Source: Spirochaetales bacterium
Lineage (GTDB): Bacteria > Spirochaetota > Spirochaetia > DAHUYW01
Direction: 5' to 3'
Assembly (NCBI GenBank): GCA_027306915.1
Contig: DAHUYW010000034.1
Coordinates: 1-46,314 of the forward strand
DNA length: 46,314 nt
Part shown: piece by piece, positions 33,111 to 41,509 of the stretch
Layout of the letters: each line of letters starts with the position of its first letter
How positions within the stretch are numbered: the first letter of the stretch is position 1
Position numbers and translations under genes: made by a program
The notes under the pieces: model-generated
The model's input: only the letters and a program-made list of their open reading frames with translations
The model's database searches: none
Told to the model about the DNA's origin: nothing

Positions 33111-34502
33111 TTGTTCTGGCATGAGTGGTCAGTTGTCGTGGCGATCACCGCCTTTGGCGGGGCCGCCGCCGGCGTCGTATGCGCCGAGACGGCGGAACCG
33201 GCCTTGAAGCGACTCGGCCTCCTCTTCCTTGCGCTGTCTGCCGGCTGCCTTGCGAGTATTGCCGTTCTCGGGGCTCTCCATCGGGAGCCGGTTTCCGCGG
33301 GTCTTCCGCTTGAGTCGATCGTCCGTTTCGAGGGCGTCTGCTTGGACGACGGCCGCGCGCTTCGGGGAGGAAAGGCAGGCTTCGCCGTCGTGCTCCTACG
33401 CGTCAGCGATCGCGCAGGGAGCACGGCAAGCGCACGAGGCGTCGTCCAGGTGGTCTCGGAGAGGAGACGCCTCGCCTGGGGCAACTGCGTCACGGTCGAT
33501 GGGACTCTCGCGCGCGACGGGCGGGGAGGTGTCTCTTCATTCGCAGAGGGGAAGAGGATTCGGTCCGAAGGCTGGCAGTCTCCCTTGTTCAAGCTTCGAC
33601 GCGCCCTCTCCGAACGGCTTCAGACGCGAATCGACCGAATAGGGGGCCCGGCCAGCTCCTTTTTCGAGGCACTTTTTCTCGGCATCACCGACGATCTGCC
33701 GCCCGAGGAAAGCTACTATTTCCGCCTCTCCGGAACCATTCACATCCTATCGCTTTCGGGCATGCACCTTACCATTCTCTCGACGGCTGTGCTCTTTCTC
33801 CTGACGCCCTTTCTCGGCAAGAGGCTCGGCCTTATTGCCGCCTCGCTCCTCATCGTCGTATATCTCTTCATCGCGGGCCCCTTCCCGGCGCTCATCCGGT
33901 CCGGGATCATGTTCTTCCTGTACGCCTTTTCCCTGCTCTTTGAATGGACGGTTCCTCCGCTGCAGCTGCTCGTCGCAGCCTTCCTCGCCATGGTCATCGT
34001 CGATCCGCGCTCTGCAAGCTCGCTCTCTTTCGAGCTTTCCTTCCTCGCCCTCTTCGGAATTCTCACGCTTGGAAGGCCGGCCTTTCGCCTCCTCGAGCCC
34101 TACCTCCCTCGCTCGATAGGCGCTTCCCTTGCGGCTTCGATCGGGGCCAGCGTCGCGACGACACCGCTCGTGGTCGCGTGCTTCGGCGCCTACTATCCGA
34201 TCGGTATCCTCGCGACCCTTGCGATAAGCCCCGGGGTGACCGTCTTCATCTGGGGGGGCATCGCCTACCTCCTGCTCGCCGATTCACCAAGCATCGTTGC
34301 GGAGCGGATGCGCTTTGCTTTGGACTTCCTCCATCGGCTTATCATCGCCGCTGCGGAGCTCTGCTCGCGCGCGCCCGCAATCCGGGCTTCCGAAGGATAT
34401 ACAGTCTCGCTGGTCGCTGCTATGATGCTCCATCTTCTCGACCGCTACCGGAAACTACGCTATGAACTACGAATCCCCAAAGGAGATCGCGGCGCTTCTT
34501 GA
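33111..34502 (+). CDS. comEC: ComEC/Rec2-type DNA-uptake channel, without metallo-beta-lactamase domain
   Basis: Polytopic membrane protein, 463 aa from TTG 33111, with the ComEC competence domain: SGTIHILSLSGMHLTILST and later membrane helices through LALFGILTLGRPAFRLL. The N-terminal extracytoplasmic OB-like region is present, but the C-terminal metallo-beta-lactamase domain of long ComEC proteins is missing. TTG 33111 removes half of the first membrane segment; the open frame extends back to 32949 and reads LYAAAAPVLLATYLPLFW just before it. An AAGGAAGG SD-like site lies at 33008-33015. The 3' end overlaps rsmA by 41 bases. Confidence 0.85.
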   Translation: MFWHEWSVVVAITAFGGAAAGVVCAETAEPALKRLGLLFLALSAGCLASIAVLGALHREPVSAGLPLESIVRFEGVCLDDGRALRGGKAGFAVVLLRVSDRAGSTASARGVVQVVSERRRLAWGNCVTVDGTLARDGRGGVSSFAEGKRIRSEGWQSPLFKLRRALSERLQTRIDRIGGPASSFFEALFLGITDDLPPEESYYFRLSGTIHILSLSGMHLTILSTAVLFLLTPFLGKRLGLIAASLLIVVYLFIAGPFPALIRSGIMFFLYAFSLLFEWTVPPLQLLVAAFLAMVIVDPRSASSLSFELSFLALFGILTLGRPAFRLLEPYLPRSIGASLAASIGASVATTPLVVACFGAYYPIGILATLAISPGVTVFIWGGIAYLLLADSPSIVAERMRFALDFLHRLIIAAAELCSRAPAIRASEGYTVSLVAAMMLHLLDRYRKLRYELRIPKGDRGAS

Positions 34503-35334
34503 GTCCAGGGGGCTCTCGCTTAAGAAACGCTACGGCCAAAACTTCCTCATCGGTCGAGGTGCTCGCGAGCGGATCGTTGACGCGATCGATCCCAAGCCTG
34601 CCGATCGGATTTGGGAGATCGGTCCCGGCATCGGCTCGATCACCGATCTCCTCGTCGGTCGGGTCGCCAAACTCACGGTTTTCGAGATTGATCGCGGCTT
34701 CCTTCCCATTCTCCAATCGCGCTTCGGGGCATTCGCGGGCTTTCACCTCGTGCCGGGGGATTTTCTTGCGACTTGGGAGGAGGTCCGCGCGAACGAGGGG
34801 CTGCCGGACCTCGTCTTCGGAAACCTTCCGTACCGCTCGGCCTCTGCAATAATAGCGGCCCTCGCAAAGGGGGGAGCGGAGGGGGTGCGGCTCGTCGTGA
34901 CCGTACAACGCGAGGTTGCCGAACGCATAGGCGCCCGCCCCGGGACCAAGGCCTACAACGGCTTCTCCATACTCTGTCAATGGGCCTACGCGGTAGTCCC
35001 GCACGGCGATCTCAAACCGGGAAGCTTCTATCCCCCGCCGGAGGTAACCTCGTCGGTAATCGAGCTTCGTCCCCGAAACCGGCCGGCGCTCGCGGACCGC
35101 GAGCTCTTTTTCGGTCTTACCCGGCACCTCTTCGGCGCTCGGCGAAAGACGATCCGCAACAACCTGCTTGCAATGAAGGAGCTCGAGGGGATAGGCGAGA
35201 GCGCCCTTCATGGCGCCCTGGAAGCCGCGTCGCTCGATCCGCACAGCCGCGGCGAGCGGCTCACTGTGGAACAGGTCGCGGCGCTCTCCGAGCGGCTCTC
35301 GGCGCTTCGAGGCCGCGCATCGGGCGCTATATAA
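34462..35334 (+). CDS. rsmA: 16S rRNA dimethyladenosine transferase
   Basis: KsgA/RsmA dimethylates two adjacent adenines near the 3' end of 16S rRNA late in 30S assembly. The 290-aa protein shows KKRYGQNFLIG, the SAM-binding EIGPGIGSITDLL, the acidic FEID, and motif IV GNLPYRSAS. The C-terminal helical domain carries FYPPPEVTSSVIEL and FGARRKTIRNNL. The start lies inside comEC, so it depends on the upstream transcript. The stop overlaps the convergent dapA end by 8 bases. Confidence 0.95.
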   Translation: MNYESPKEIAALLESRGLSLKKRYGQNFLIGRGARERIVDAIDPKPADRIWEIGPGIGSITDLLVGRVAKLTVFEIDRGFLPILQSRFGAFAGFHLVPGDFLATWEEVRANEGLPDLVFGNLPYRSASAIIAALAKGGAEGVRLVVTVQREVAERIGARPGTKAYNGFSILCQWAYAVVPHGDLKPGSFYPPPEVTSSVIELRPRNRPALADRELFFGLTRHLFGARRKTIRNNLLAMKELEGIGESALHGALEAASLDPHSRGERLTVEQVAALSERLSALRGRASGAI

Positions 35335-36208
35335 GCTCCAGCCCCTTCAGGGTTGCCGCGAGAACGGAGCGCTGTGATTCCTCCATCGGGCAGAGAGGCA
35401 GGCGGTAGACCTCCTCGATCATTCCCTTCAAATGGAGGGCGCACTTGATGGGGACCGGGTTGGTGTCGAGGGACAGGAGCGCGGTGAGAAGGGGAAGGAG
35501 CCGATAGTGGAGCTCTCGCGCGCGCTCCGACTTTCCCGAAAGCGCAGCGCTCACCAACTCCTCCATCTGTGCGGGGATGATGTTGCTGGCCACGGAGATG
35601 ACCCCCTTGCCGCCCAATGCAACGATCGGAAGGGTAAGGTTGTCGTCGCCCGATATCACGGTGAAGTCGCTCGGCGCCTTGGCAATGAGCTCCATGATCT
35701 GGGGGATGCTGCCGCTTGCCTCTTTCACCCCGATGATGTTTGCATGCAGGGCGAGCTTCAGCATCGTGGAGTTTTCGATATTCCTTCCGGTTCGGCCGGG
35801 GATGTTGTAGACAATGAGAGGAAGGTCCACGGAGTCGGCGATGGTCATGAAGTGACGGTAAAGGCCCTCGGCGCTCGGCTTGTTGTAGTAGGGAGCGACC
35901 TGGAGGCTCGCGGTTGCGCCGTTCTCCTTGGCGCGTCTTGTCATGCGGATGGCCTCGGCCGTGCTGTTCGAGCCGGTCCCGGCAATGACCGGAACCCTCC
36001 CCGCCGCCTGGGTGATCACGAGCTCGATCACCCGGTTGTGCTCTTCATGGCTCAAGGTGGGGCTTTCCCCCGTGGTTCCCATCGGCACCAGACCCGAGAT
36101 TCCCTCGCGGATTTGGAACTCCACCAACTCTTCAAGCGCTCCGACGTCGATCGACTCGTCACGATTGAAGGGCGTGACGAGAGCCGTATATGCCCCCTGC
36201 AGTGTCAT
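35327..36208 (-). CDS. dapA: 4-hydroxy-tetrahydrodipicolinate synthase
   Basis: TIM-barrel enzyme, 293 aa, condensing pyruvate with aspartate semialdehyde in lysine/diaminopimelate synthesis. GTTGESPTLSHEEH, YNIPGRTGRNI (catalytic Tyr) and GVKEASGSI (Schiff-base Lys) are clear. ATG 36208 overlaps the dapB stop (ATGA), so the pair is translationally coupled. An in-frame GTG at 36289 would add 27 residues that do not fit the family. Confidence 0.95.
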   Translation of the reverse strand: MTLQGAYTALVTPFNRDESIDVGALEELVEFQIREGISGLVPMGTTGESPTLSHEEHNRVIELVITQAAGRVPVIAGTGSNSTAEAIRMTRRAKENGATASLQVAPYYNKPSAEGLYRHFMTIADSVDLPLIVYNIPGRTGRNIENSTMLKLALHANIIGVKEASGSIPQIMELIAKAPSDFTVISGDDNLTLPIVALGGKGVISVASNIIPAQMEELVSAALSGKSERARELHYRLLPLLTALLSLDTNPVPIKCALHLKGMIEEVYRLPLCPMEESQRSVLAATLKGLELI

Positions 36209-36972
36209 CTTGCTTCGTTCTCCTTGAGCAGCTCTTGAATGAAATCTTCGACCTGAAGGAATCCGTGCTTTTTCTTGACGACGAGCCACTCGGCCGCGAA
36301 AACTGCTCCGACTGCGAAACCGCTGCGGTTGCGAGCTGTGTGGGTAATTTCGATGGTGTCGGCCGGCGAATCGATTATGACCGAGTGAAGCCCGGGATGC
36401 GAGCCGCCCCGCAGCGATGCTATATGAAGCTCGTCGGGCTCGATTCTTCGATCGAGCTTGGAATCGACGATGCGGCGTTTTCGGGTGCCCGCCGCCAGGA
36501 TTCGTGCTGCAGCTGTCAGCGCCGTGCCCGATGGAGAATCCTTCTTACGGTTGTGGTGAGCTTCGAGCATCATGATGTCGTATTGCGGAAGGGAGTCGAT
36601 GAGACGAGCCGCTTGCTCTACAAGTTCAAAGAAGAGATGCGCCCCGATGGAGAAATTGGCGCCCCACAGGTAGGAGATGCCGGACTCTTCGACCACCTTG
36701 CGAACCGCGTCGCGCGATCCTTCCCAGCCGGTCGTCCCCACGACGGCGGCGATTCCCGCGCCTGCGTAGCGACGGGCATTCTCCAGGACCCCTCCGCTCG
36801 CGCCGAACTCGATTGCCACCTCGGCCGATCGGAGGAGGCTTACGTCGAGGTCGTGCAGATCTCCAATCCCGGGGCTGGGATCCACCCTTGCGGCAATGGT
36901 GTGGCCGCGCTCAAGAAGCGCGCGCTCGATCTCCTTGCCCATGCTCCCGTAGCCGACGATGACAGCTTTCAT
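36205..36972 (-). CDS. dapB: 4-hydroxy-tetrahydrodipicolinate reductase
   Basis: Reduces the DapA product with NAD(P)H. The 255-aa protein begins MKAVIVGYGSMGKEIE, a nucleotide-binding Gly motif, and contains the family motif EAHHNRKKDSPSGTA with catalytic His and Lys. ATG 36972 is chosen because the longer frame would start inside the promoter. The -10 box ends exactly 6 bases upstream and no SD is present, so the dapB-dapA message is predicted to be leaderless. Confidence 0.94.
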   Translation of the reverse strand: MKAVIVGYGSMGKEIERALLERGHTIAARVDPSPGIGDLHDLDVSLLRSAEVAIEFGASGGVLENARRYAGAGIAAVVGTTGWEGSRDAVRKVVEESGISYLWGANFSIGAHLFFELVEQAARLIDSLPQYDIMMLEAHHNRKKDSPSGTALTAAARILAAGTRKRRIVDSKLDRRIEPDELHIASLRGGSHPGLHSVIIDSPADTIEITHTARNRSGFAVGAVFAAEWLVVKKKHGFLQVEDFIQELLKENEAR

Positions 36973-36978
36973 GGGGCA

Positions 36979-37008
36979 ATAATAGGGTCTGCCCGCGCGA
37001 TGTTGCAA
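36979..37008 (-). promoter_or_regulatory. promoter for dapB-dapA, leaderless geometry
   Basis: On the minus strand TTGCAA (37003-37008), 18-base spacer, TATTAT (36979-36984), then 6 bases (TGCCCC) and the ATG. Nearly the same layout as the ArsR gene promoter. Confidence 0.6.
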
Positions 37009-37083
37009 GTCCCCGCGCGTGGTCGAGATTGCGTTCCGGAACGGGGGTGCCGCCGCGCGCCGAGCCGGCTTTCGGCGCAGGCT

Positions 37084-38079
37084 CTATGTGGCCTGCGAGA
37101 GCGTCACCACCGCGGTATTCACAATGTCCTCGACGCTTGCTCCGCGCGAAAGGTCGCTCACCGGTTTCGCGAACCCTTGCAGGAAGGGGCCGTAGGCGTC
37201 GGCGCTGCCCAAACGCTGGACCAGCTTATAGCCGATATTGCCCGCCGACAGATTCGGAAAGACGAGGACATTTGCGCGACCCGCGACCGAGGAGCCCGGC
37301 GCCTTCTTTGCCCCGACGCTCGGGACGAGCGCCGCATCGGCTTGAAGTTCCCCGTCAACCGCTAGACTCGGTGCCCGCTCCCTCACGATGCGCAGCGCCT
37401 CGACGACCTTGTCGACCTCCGTGTCGCTTGCCGATCCCTTGGTCGAGAAGGAAAGCAGAGCCACGATCGGATCCGCATCGAGGAACTTGCGGCAGGAGGC
37501 TGCAGCGGCAATCGCTATCTCGGCAAGCTGCTCCGACGTAGGGTCGGGAATCGTCGCGCAGTCGGAGAAAATCATGCTTCCATTGACTCCCCACTTCGTG
37601 TCCCGCATCGTCATCACAAAACAGGAAGAGGCGTACTTTGTTCCCGGCGCGGTCTTGATGATGGTGATGGCTGCGCGCAGAAGGTCCGCCGTCGTGTTTT
37701 CGGCCCCGCTCACCATGGCGTCCGCCTCACCGCGACGAACCATCATGGCGCCCCACCGGAGAACGTTGACAATGTCAGCGGTTGCCTGGTCAGGCGTCAT
37801 GCCCTTGTGCTTTCTGAGCTCGTGGTAGTCTGCCGCGTAGGTGGCGCGCTGGGGCGAGCTTGCAGGGTCGATCAGCCCGATATTCTCAAGATCGACACCC
37901 TCCCGGGCGGCGGCGGCGCGGATATCCTCCTCCCGTCCAAGCAGATGGATCGAAGCGGCGAGGCCATCGTCCAGCAGGATTCGTGCGGCCTTCAGCGTCC
38001 TATGTTCGGTCCCCTCCGGCAGGACGAGTCGCTTGTGGAGCTCTTTTGCTTTCTTTCGCATGCGTTCAACAAATGTCAT
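37084..38079 (-). CDS. pta: phosphate acetyltransferase
   Basis: Interconverts acetyl-CoA and acetyl phosphate; with acetate kinase (not in view) it makes ATP during fermentation. The 331-aa length fits the short, single-domain Pta. Recognisable blocks are [35 protein letters not shown], and [22 protein letters not shown] 38079 is preceded by GGAG only 2 bases away, too close for an SD; TAGAAT ends 6 bases upstream, again predicting a leaderless message. It lies 111 bases upstream of dapB on the same strand. Confidence 0.93.
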   Translation of the reverse strand: MTFVERMRKKAKELHKRLVLPEGTEHRTLKAARILLDDGLAASIHLLGREEDIRAAAAREGVDLENIGLIDPASSPQRATYAADYHELRKHKGMTPDQATADIVNVLRWGAMMVRRGEADAMVSGAENTTADLLRAAITIIKTAPGTKYASSCFVMTMRDTKWGVNGSMIFSDCATIPDPTSEQLAEIAIAAAASCRKFLDADPIVALLSFSTKGSASDTEVDKVVEALRIVRERAPSLAVDGELQADAALVPSVGAKKAPGSSVAGRANVLVFPNLSAGNIGYKLVQRLGSADAYGPFLQGFAKPVSDLSRGASVEDIVNTAVVTLSQAT

Positions 38080-38085
38080 GACTCC

Positions 38086-38114
38086 ATTCTACTCGATGCC
38101 TTCGCACTTATCCA
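38086..38114 (-). promoter_or_regulatory. promoter for pta, leaderless geometry
   Basis: On the minus strand TGGATA (38109-38114), 17-base spacer, TAGAAT (38086-38091), ending 6 bases before ATG 38079. Confidence 0.5.
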
Positions 38115-38137
38115 TATCCCGTCCCTCCCGAGGGCGT

Positions 38138-38177
38138 CGCAGATCGATCGGCGCGCAGGGTGCGCGACCGATCTGCG
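38138..38177. repeat. long inverted repeat between divergent pta and tyrA promoters
   Basis: Perfect 9-base arms CGCAGATCG (38138-38146) and CGATCTGCG (38169-38177) enclose a second perfect stem CGCGCA (38152-38157) / TGCGCG (38161-38166) with loop GGG. It sits between the two -35 boxes (38109-38114 and 38193-38198). No T-run follows, so it is better read as an operator or structural site than a terminator. Confidence 0.6.
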
Positions 38178-38192
38178 AGGTGCGCGCCCTGC

Positions 38193-38221
38193 TTGAGCCG
38201 CTTGCCGAAAGAGGCTACTAT
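38193..38221 (+). promoter_or_regulatory. promoter for the TyrA-type gene, leaderless geometry
   Basis: TTGAGC (38193-38198), 17-base spacer, TACTAT (38216-38221), ending 7 bases before ATG 38229; no SD. Confidence 0.55.
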
Positions 38222-38228
38222 CGGCGGC

Positions 38229-38987
38229 ATGGAAGTCGGCGTCTACGGCCTCGGAAGGTTCGGCTCTTTCTGGGCATCACTCCTCGCGCAGCGCTTTTCC
38301 GTCAAAGGATATACCCGAAGCGGCGATCGGGCGGTTCCGCCCGGAGTCACATGGGCAAGCGAGGATGAGGTGCTTTCCTGCGACGCCCTCTTTCTAGCCG
38401 TTTCCATCTCGGCGATGGAGCAAGTGGTCGGTCGGATCGCTTCCCGGATCGCGCAGCGAACGGTGGTCTTCGACACGTGCTCGGTCAAGCTCTATCCGAT
38501 TAGCGTGATGAAGCGGATCTTGCCGAAGGAAATTCGCATTATCGGGACCCATCCGATGTTCGGCCCGGACTCCGGCCGAAACGGTGTTTCGGGACTTCCG
38601 ATAGTCTACTGTCCCGTGCGAGTCGATGACGCCACTGCAGCCGAGTGGCGCTCTCACTTCCTCGCCATGGGATTGCGGGTCAGCGACCTATCGCCCGAAG
38701 AGCACGATCGAGAGGTCGCCTACACTCAAGGAGTCACCCACTTCGTCGGAAGGGTGCTGAATGATCTCGGGCTCAAACCAAGCGCTATCTCCACGGTAGG
38801 CTACGCGAAGCTCCTGGAGATCATCGAGCAAACCTGCAACGACCCCTGGCAGCTCTTTCTTGATTTACAGCGCTACAATCCCTATACAGCCGAAATGCGC
38901 GTGGCGCTCTACACCTCGCTCACCAAGACCAAGGAGCGGCTCGAGTCTTCGCTCGAGAGCGATACCGGCAGCAGCAGCCTCGCCTAA
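38229..38987 (+). CDS. prephenate/arogenate dehydrogenase
   Basis: Monofunctional TyrA-type dehydrogenase, 252 aa, of tyrosine synthesis. The N-terminus EVGVYGLGRFGSFWASLLA is the dinucleotide-binding motif; the end of the second strand reads YTRSGD, without the usual acidic residue, which suggests NADP. GTHPMFGPDSGRNG holds the catalytic His, and YTQGVTHFVGRVLNDLG matches the substrate-binding helix. From memory, these segments resemble plant-type arogenate dehydrogenases, so arogenate may be the substrate. No ACT or chorismate mutase domain is fused. ATG 38229 was preferred to the upstream TTG at 38160. Confidence 0.88.
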   Translation: MEVGVYGLGRFGSFWASLLAQRFSVKGYTRSGDRAVPPGVTWASEDEVLSCDALFLAVSISAMEQVVGRIASRIAQRTVVFDTCSVKLYPISVMKRILPKEIRIIGTHPMFGPDSGRNGVSGLPIVYCPVRVDDATAAEWRSHFLAMGLRVSDLSPEEHDREVAYTQGVTHFVGRVLNDLGLKPSAISTVGYAKLLEIIEQTCNDPWQLFLDLQRYNPYTAEMRVALYTSLTKTKERLESSLESDTGSSSLA

Positions 38988-39030
38988 GGTCAGGGAGGAG
39001 GCGCGCCGATCGCGCGCAAAGAGGCTCCTC

Positions 39031-39060
39031 TTGACAGCCGAATTGGGCGCCAGGTAGCAT
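39031..39060 (+). promoter_or_regulatory. promoter for bactofilin, near-leaderless
   Basis: TTGACA (39031-39036), 18-base spacer, TAGCAT (39055-39060), ending 8 bases before GTG 39069. Confidence 0.55.
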
Positions 39061-39068
39061 GGTGGCTC

Positions 39069-39446
39069 GTGGATAATACACTTTCTGAAGTTCACATCAA
39101 GAGCGTCGAAGAGAATCATCTCGATACGATTCTCGCAGAGGACATCGATTTCGTCGGCGAGCTCCACTTCGCGAAACCTCTCATGATAAAAGGGAAGTTC
39201 AAGGGGGAGATTCAGGCGACAGGCGATCTCTATGTCGGCGATCGCGCAGAGGTCGAGGCGAGAATCGAAGCAAATATCGTGTCATTGAAGGGCAAGGTGA
39301 AGGGAAATATCACCGCCCACTCGCGGGTCGAGCTTTTTTCTACTGCCGAGGTGGAGGGCGATATCACGGCGCCCGACATCGTCATGGAAAGCGGTTGTCG
39401 CTTCAATGGAATCTGCACGATGACGAAGCCCAGTCCAGAAAAATGA
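39069..39446 (+). CDS. bactofilin
   Basis: Cytoskeletal protein, 125 aa, of the bactofilin family (DUF583), which forms filaments that help set cell shape. The repeated right-handed beta-helix pattern is visible: GKFKGEIQATGDLYVGD, GKVKGNITAHSRVELF, AEVEGDITAPDIVMESG. The N-terminal 35 residues are the usual disordered tail. The start is GTG 39069 with no SD but a promoter ending 8 bases upstream. It overlaps the next gene as ATGA. Confidence 0.9.
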   Translation: MDNTLSEVHIKSVEENHLDTILAEDIDFVGELHFAKPLMIKGKFKGEIQATGDLYVGDRAEVEARIEANIVSLKGKVKGNITAHSRVELFSTAEVEGDITAPDIVMESGCRFNGICTMTKPSPEK

Positions 39447-40090
39447 GATCGCTGCGCGGCGCTTCCAAGGCGCTCTCGCTCCTGCCTCTTGTCACCACGC
39501 TCCTCTGCGCTCCTCCGCTGTCGGCTCAGGAAAAACCGGACGCACTGGCGATGTATCGGAACGGGCAGTTCGAGGAGGCTGTCCGCGCCTGCCTTGACGA
39601 GCTCTCGGGTTCACCGAGGGACATGGACTCCTATGCCGTTCTTGGCTGGAGTCTCTTGAAGCTCGGACGTTACCATGAGGCGGTCGAGCACGAGCTGTCG
39701 GCGCTCGCAATTGCACCTCAGGACGGCAGGATCGTGGAGATACTCGGTCAGGGCTACTACTTTTTGGGCGACGATAGTCAGGCGCTCGCATACTTCCAAG
39801 AATATGCTGTTCTCGCGCCTTCAGGCGATCGGATCGACGACACGTACTACTACATGGGTGAAATCTTCATTCGAATGAAGCAGTATGCGCGCGCCGACAT
39901 CGCAATTTCGACAGCCGTCCACTTCTCGCCCAACGTGGCCCAATGGTGGACGCGTTTGGGTTACGCAAGGGAAATGGCCAAAGATCTGAAGATGGCGCTG
40001 GCGGCCTACGATCGCGCGCTCGAGCTCAATCCTCTCCTGCAGGATGCCCAGCGAGGCAAGGATCGCGTGGAGGCTGCCTTGCGGGGCTAG
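39443..40090 (+). CDS. exported TPR protein
   Basis: A 215-aa protein with signal peptide (SLLPLVTTLLCAPPLSA, cleavage near AQE) followed by about four TPR units: MYRNGQFEEAVRACLDEL, LLKLGRYHEAVEHELSALAI, YYFLGDDSQALAYFQEYAVL and EMAKDLKMALAAYDRALELNP. It is probably periplasmic and mediates protein contacts. The ATG overlaps the bactofilin stop (ATGA), so the two are co-translated, which hints at a link to cell shape or envelope growth. Confidence 0.82.
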   Translation: MRSLRGASKALSLLPLVTTLLCAPPLSAQEKPDALAMYRNGQFEEAVRACLDELSGSPRDMDSYAVLGWSLLKLGRYHEAVEHELSALAIAPQDGRIVEILGQGYYFLGDDSQALAYFQEYAVLAPSGDRIDDTYYYMGEIFIRMKQYARADIAISTAVHFSPNVAQWWTRLGYAREMAKDLKMALAAYDRALELNPLLQDAQRGKDRVEAALRG

Positions 40091-40197
40091 TCGCGTTCGC
40101 CACGTCTCCTTTCGGTTCCTGTGCGACCTGTCGCGAGCGGAATCGGCGAAAGAGCGTGTCACTTTCATCGGCCTCTGGTGTTAAAGGTAGATGTGCT

Positions 40198-40226
40198 TTG
40201 TTTTCCTGCCCGATCCGGGCTACACT
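40198..40226 (+). promoter_or_regulatory. promoter for the outer-membrane protein gene
   Basis: TTGTTT (40198-40203), 17-base spacer, TACACT (40221-40226), with a leader of about 65 bases before the SD and TTG start. Confidence 0.4.
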
Positions 40227-40296
40227 CTCACAAAGGGTTTGCCTCCGTCTCAAATGACGAGCTGCTGGTCCGCGGGCATTCGTGAGGAGTAATCGG

Positions 40297-41436
40297 TTGA
40301 AGAAGTCGCTGGCCTCGTGTGCATTTCTAGTTCTCCTCGCAGTCGCGGCCCACGCCCAGACAACGATTACGGAGCCGGAGTTCTCTCCGCTGGTGCCCGC
40401 GATGGTCGGAAGCGGGGGGGTAGGGGTAGCCCATCCGGAGGGGCTCACCTCGCTGTTCGTCAATCCGGCGGGCCTCGCCGCCGCGCCTTCCTCCTTTACC
40501 GCCCTGGGGATCAGCCCGGCACTCTATTTCCTTCCCAACCGGACCGTGCGGCCCTATCTGGGTGAGCTCTCTACCGATCCGAGCGCTGCGCTTGCCGGCC
40601 TCTCGCCCACAATCGCCTCGAACGGGTTTGGGGGAAACTGGACGATGGGGCTCGGTTATTCGGGGAAGGGGATCGGGATCGGGCTTTTCAACGTCGCCGA
40701 CGTGTATGCTGACAGCACTCAGGCGACCAGCCAACTTGCAGATGCCTCCGATACGCTGGGCTTTCTCGTCGGGCTTGGAGTGCCGATCACGAGTAACCTG
40801 TCCATCGGTGGTACCCTCAGGCCGATGGTGCGGATACATGCGCTCGCGGCTCCCCTTGTCGACCTCGCGAATTTCGCTTACGGGAAGGGAGGCACGTCAT
40901 TTCCGGTCCTCTATGGATTCGGCATTGGATTGGATCTCGGTCTCCTTTGGGAGCTTTCGCCCTTCACGGTCGGGCTGTCGTTGCGCGATATCGGCGGAAC
41001 GCAGTTCTACTATTCGTCGGGTACTCTTCAGAGCGTTCTCTCCTCCATCACGAGCGGCAAGTCCCTTCCGTACGGGACGCCGGTATCATCCGTGTACGAG
41101 GTCCCCATGAATGTCACGATGGGGCTTGCCTATCATCCCGATGTGGGGCGAGCTGCTTCGATCATCAACCCTCGTTTCGAGGTAGACTACCACTACGCCT
41201 TTGGACAGACCCCCCCGTCGCCGCTCCTCGGGTTGCATGCAGGCGCAGACTTGAGATTCCTCTCGCTTGTCGATCTTCGGGCAGGATTTAACCAGGGGTA
41301 TTTTACCTTTGGCGCCGGAATCAAGCTTCTCTTCCTGCGGGTCGATGCGGCTTACTTCACCCGACCAGGCTCACTGACGGGATCAGGCGCAGCACCCAAT
41401 ACTGGATTGGCGACGAGCCTCACCATCAGCTTCTAG
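40297..41436 (+). CDS. FadL/PorV-like outer-membrane beta-barrel protein
   Basis: A 379-aa exported barrel. The start is TTG 40297, 7 bases after GAGGAG (40284-40289), giving signal peptide KKSLASCAFLVLLAVAAHA; the upstream GTG 40282 would overlap that SD. The mature N-terminus has the PorV/UPF0164-like hallmark GSGGVGVAHPEGLTSLFVNPAGLA, followed by alternating strands and ending GLATSLTISF, a good C-terminal barrel strand. It belongs to the same broad class as the 16122-17354 gene but lacks the TPR. Substrate unknown. Confidence 0.8.
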   Translation: MKKSLASCAFLVLLAVAAHAQTTITEPEFSPLVPAMVGSGGVGVAHPEGLTSLFVNPAGLAAAPSSFTALGISPALYFLPNRTVRPYLGELSTDPSAALAGLSPTIASNGFGGNWTMGLGYSGKGIGIGLFNVADVYADSTQATSQLADASDTLGFLVGLGVPITSNLSIGGTLRPMVRIHALAAPLVDLANFAYGKGGTSFPVLYGFGIGLDLGLLWELSPFTVGLSLRDIGGTQFYYSSGTLQSVLSSITSGKSLPYGTPVSSVYEVPMNVTMGLAYHPDVGRAASIINPRFEVDYHYAFGQTPPSPLLGLHAGADLRFLSLVDLRAGFNQGYFTFGAGIKLLFLRVDAAYFTRPGSLTGSGAAPNTGLATSLTISF

Positions 41437-41451
41437 CAAAACCTGCAATCC

Positions 41452-41480
41452 TTGACACTCAGGCGGGCAGTTGTTATAGT
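41452..41480 (+). promoter_or_regulatory. promoter for the tRNA pair
   Basis: TTGACA (41452-41457), 17-base spacer, TATAGT (41475-41480), about 30 bases before the first tRNA. Confidence 0.7.
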
Positions 41481-41509
41481 GCGGCCGGTAGCAGCGTTCC
41501 GCCGACGTA

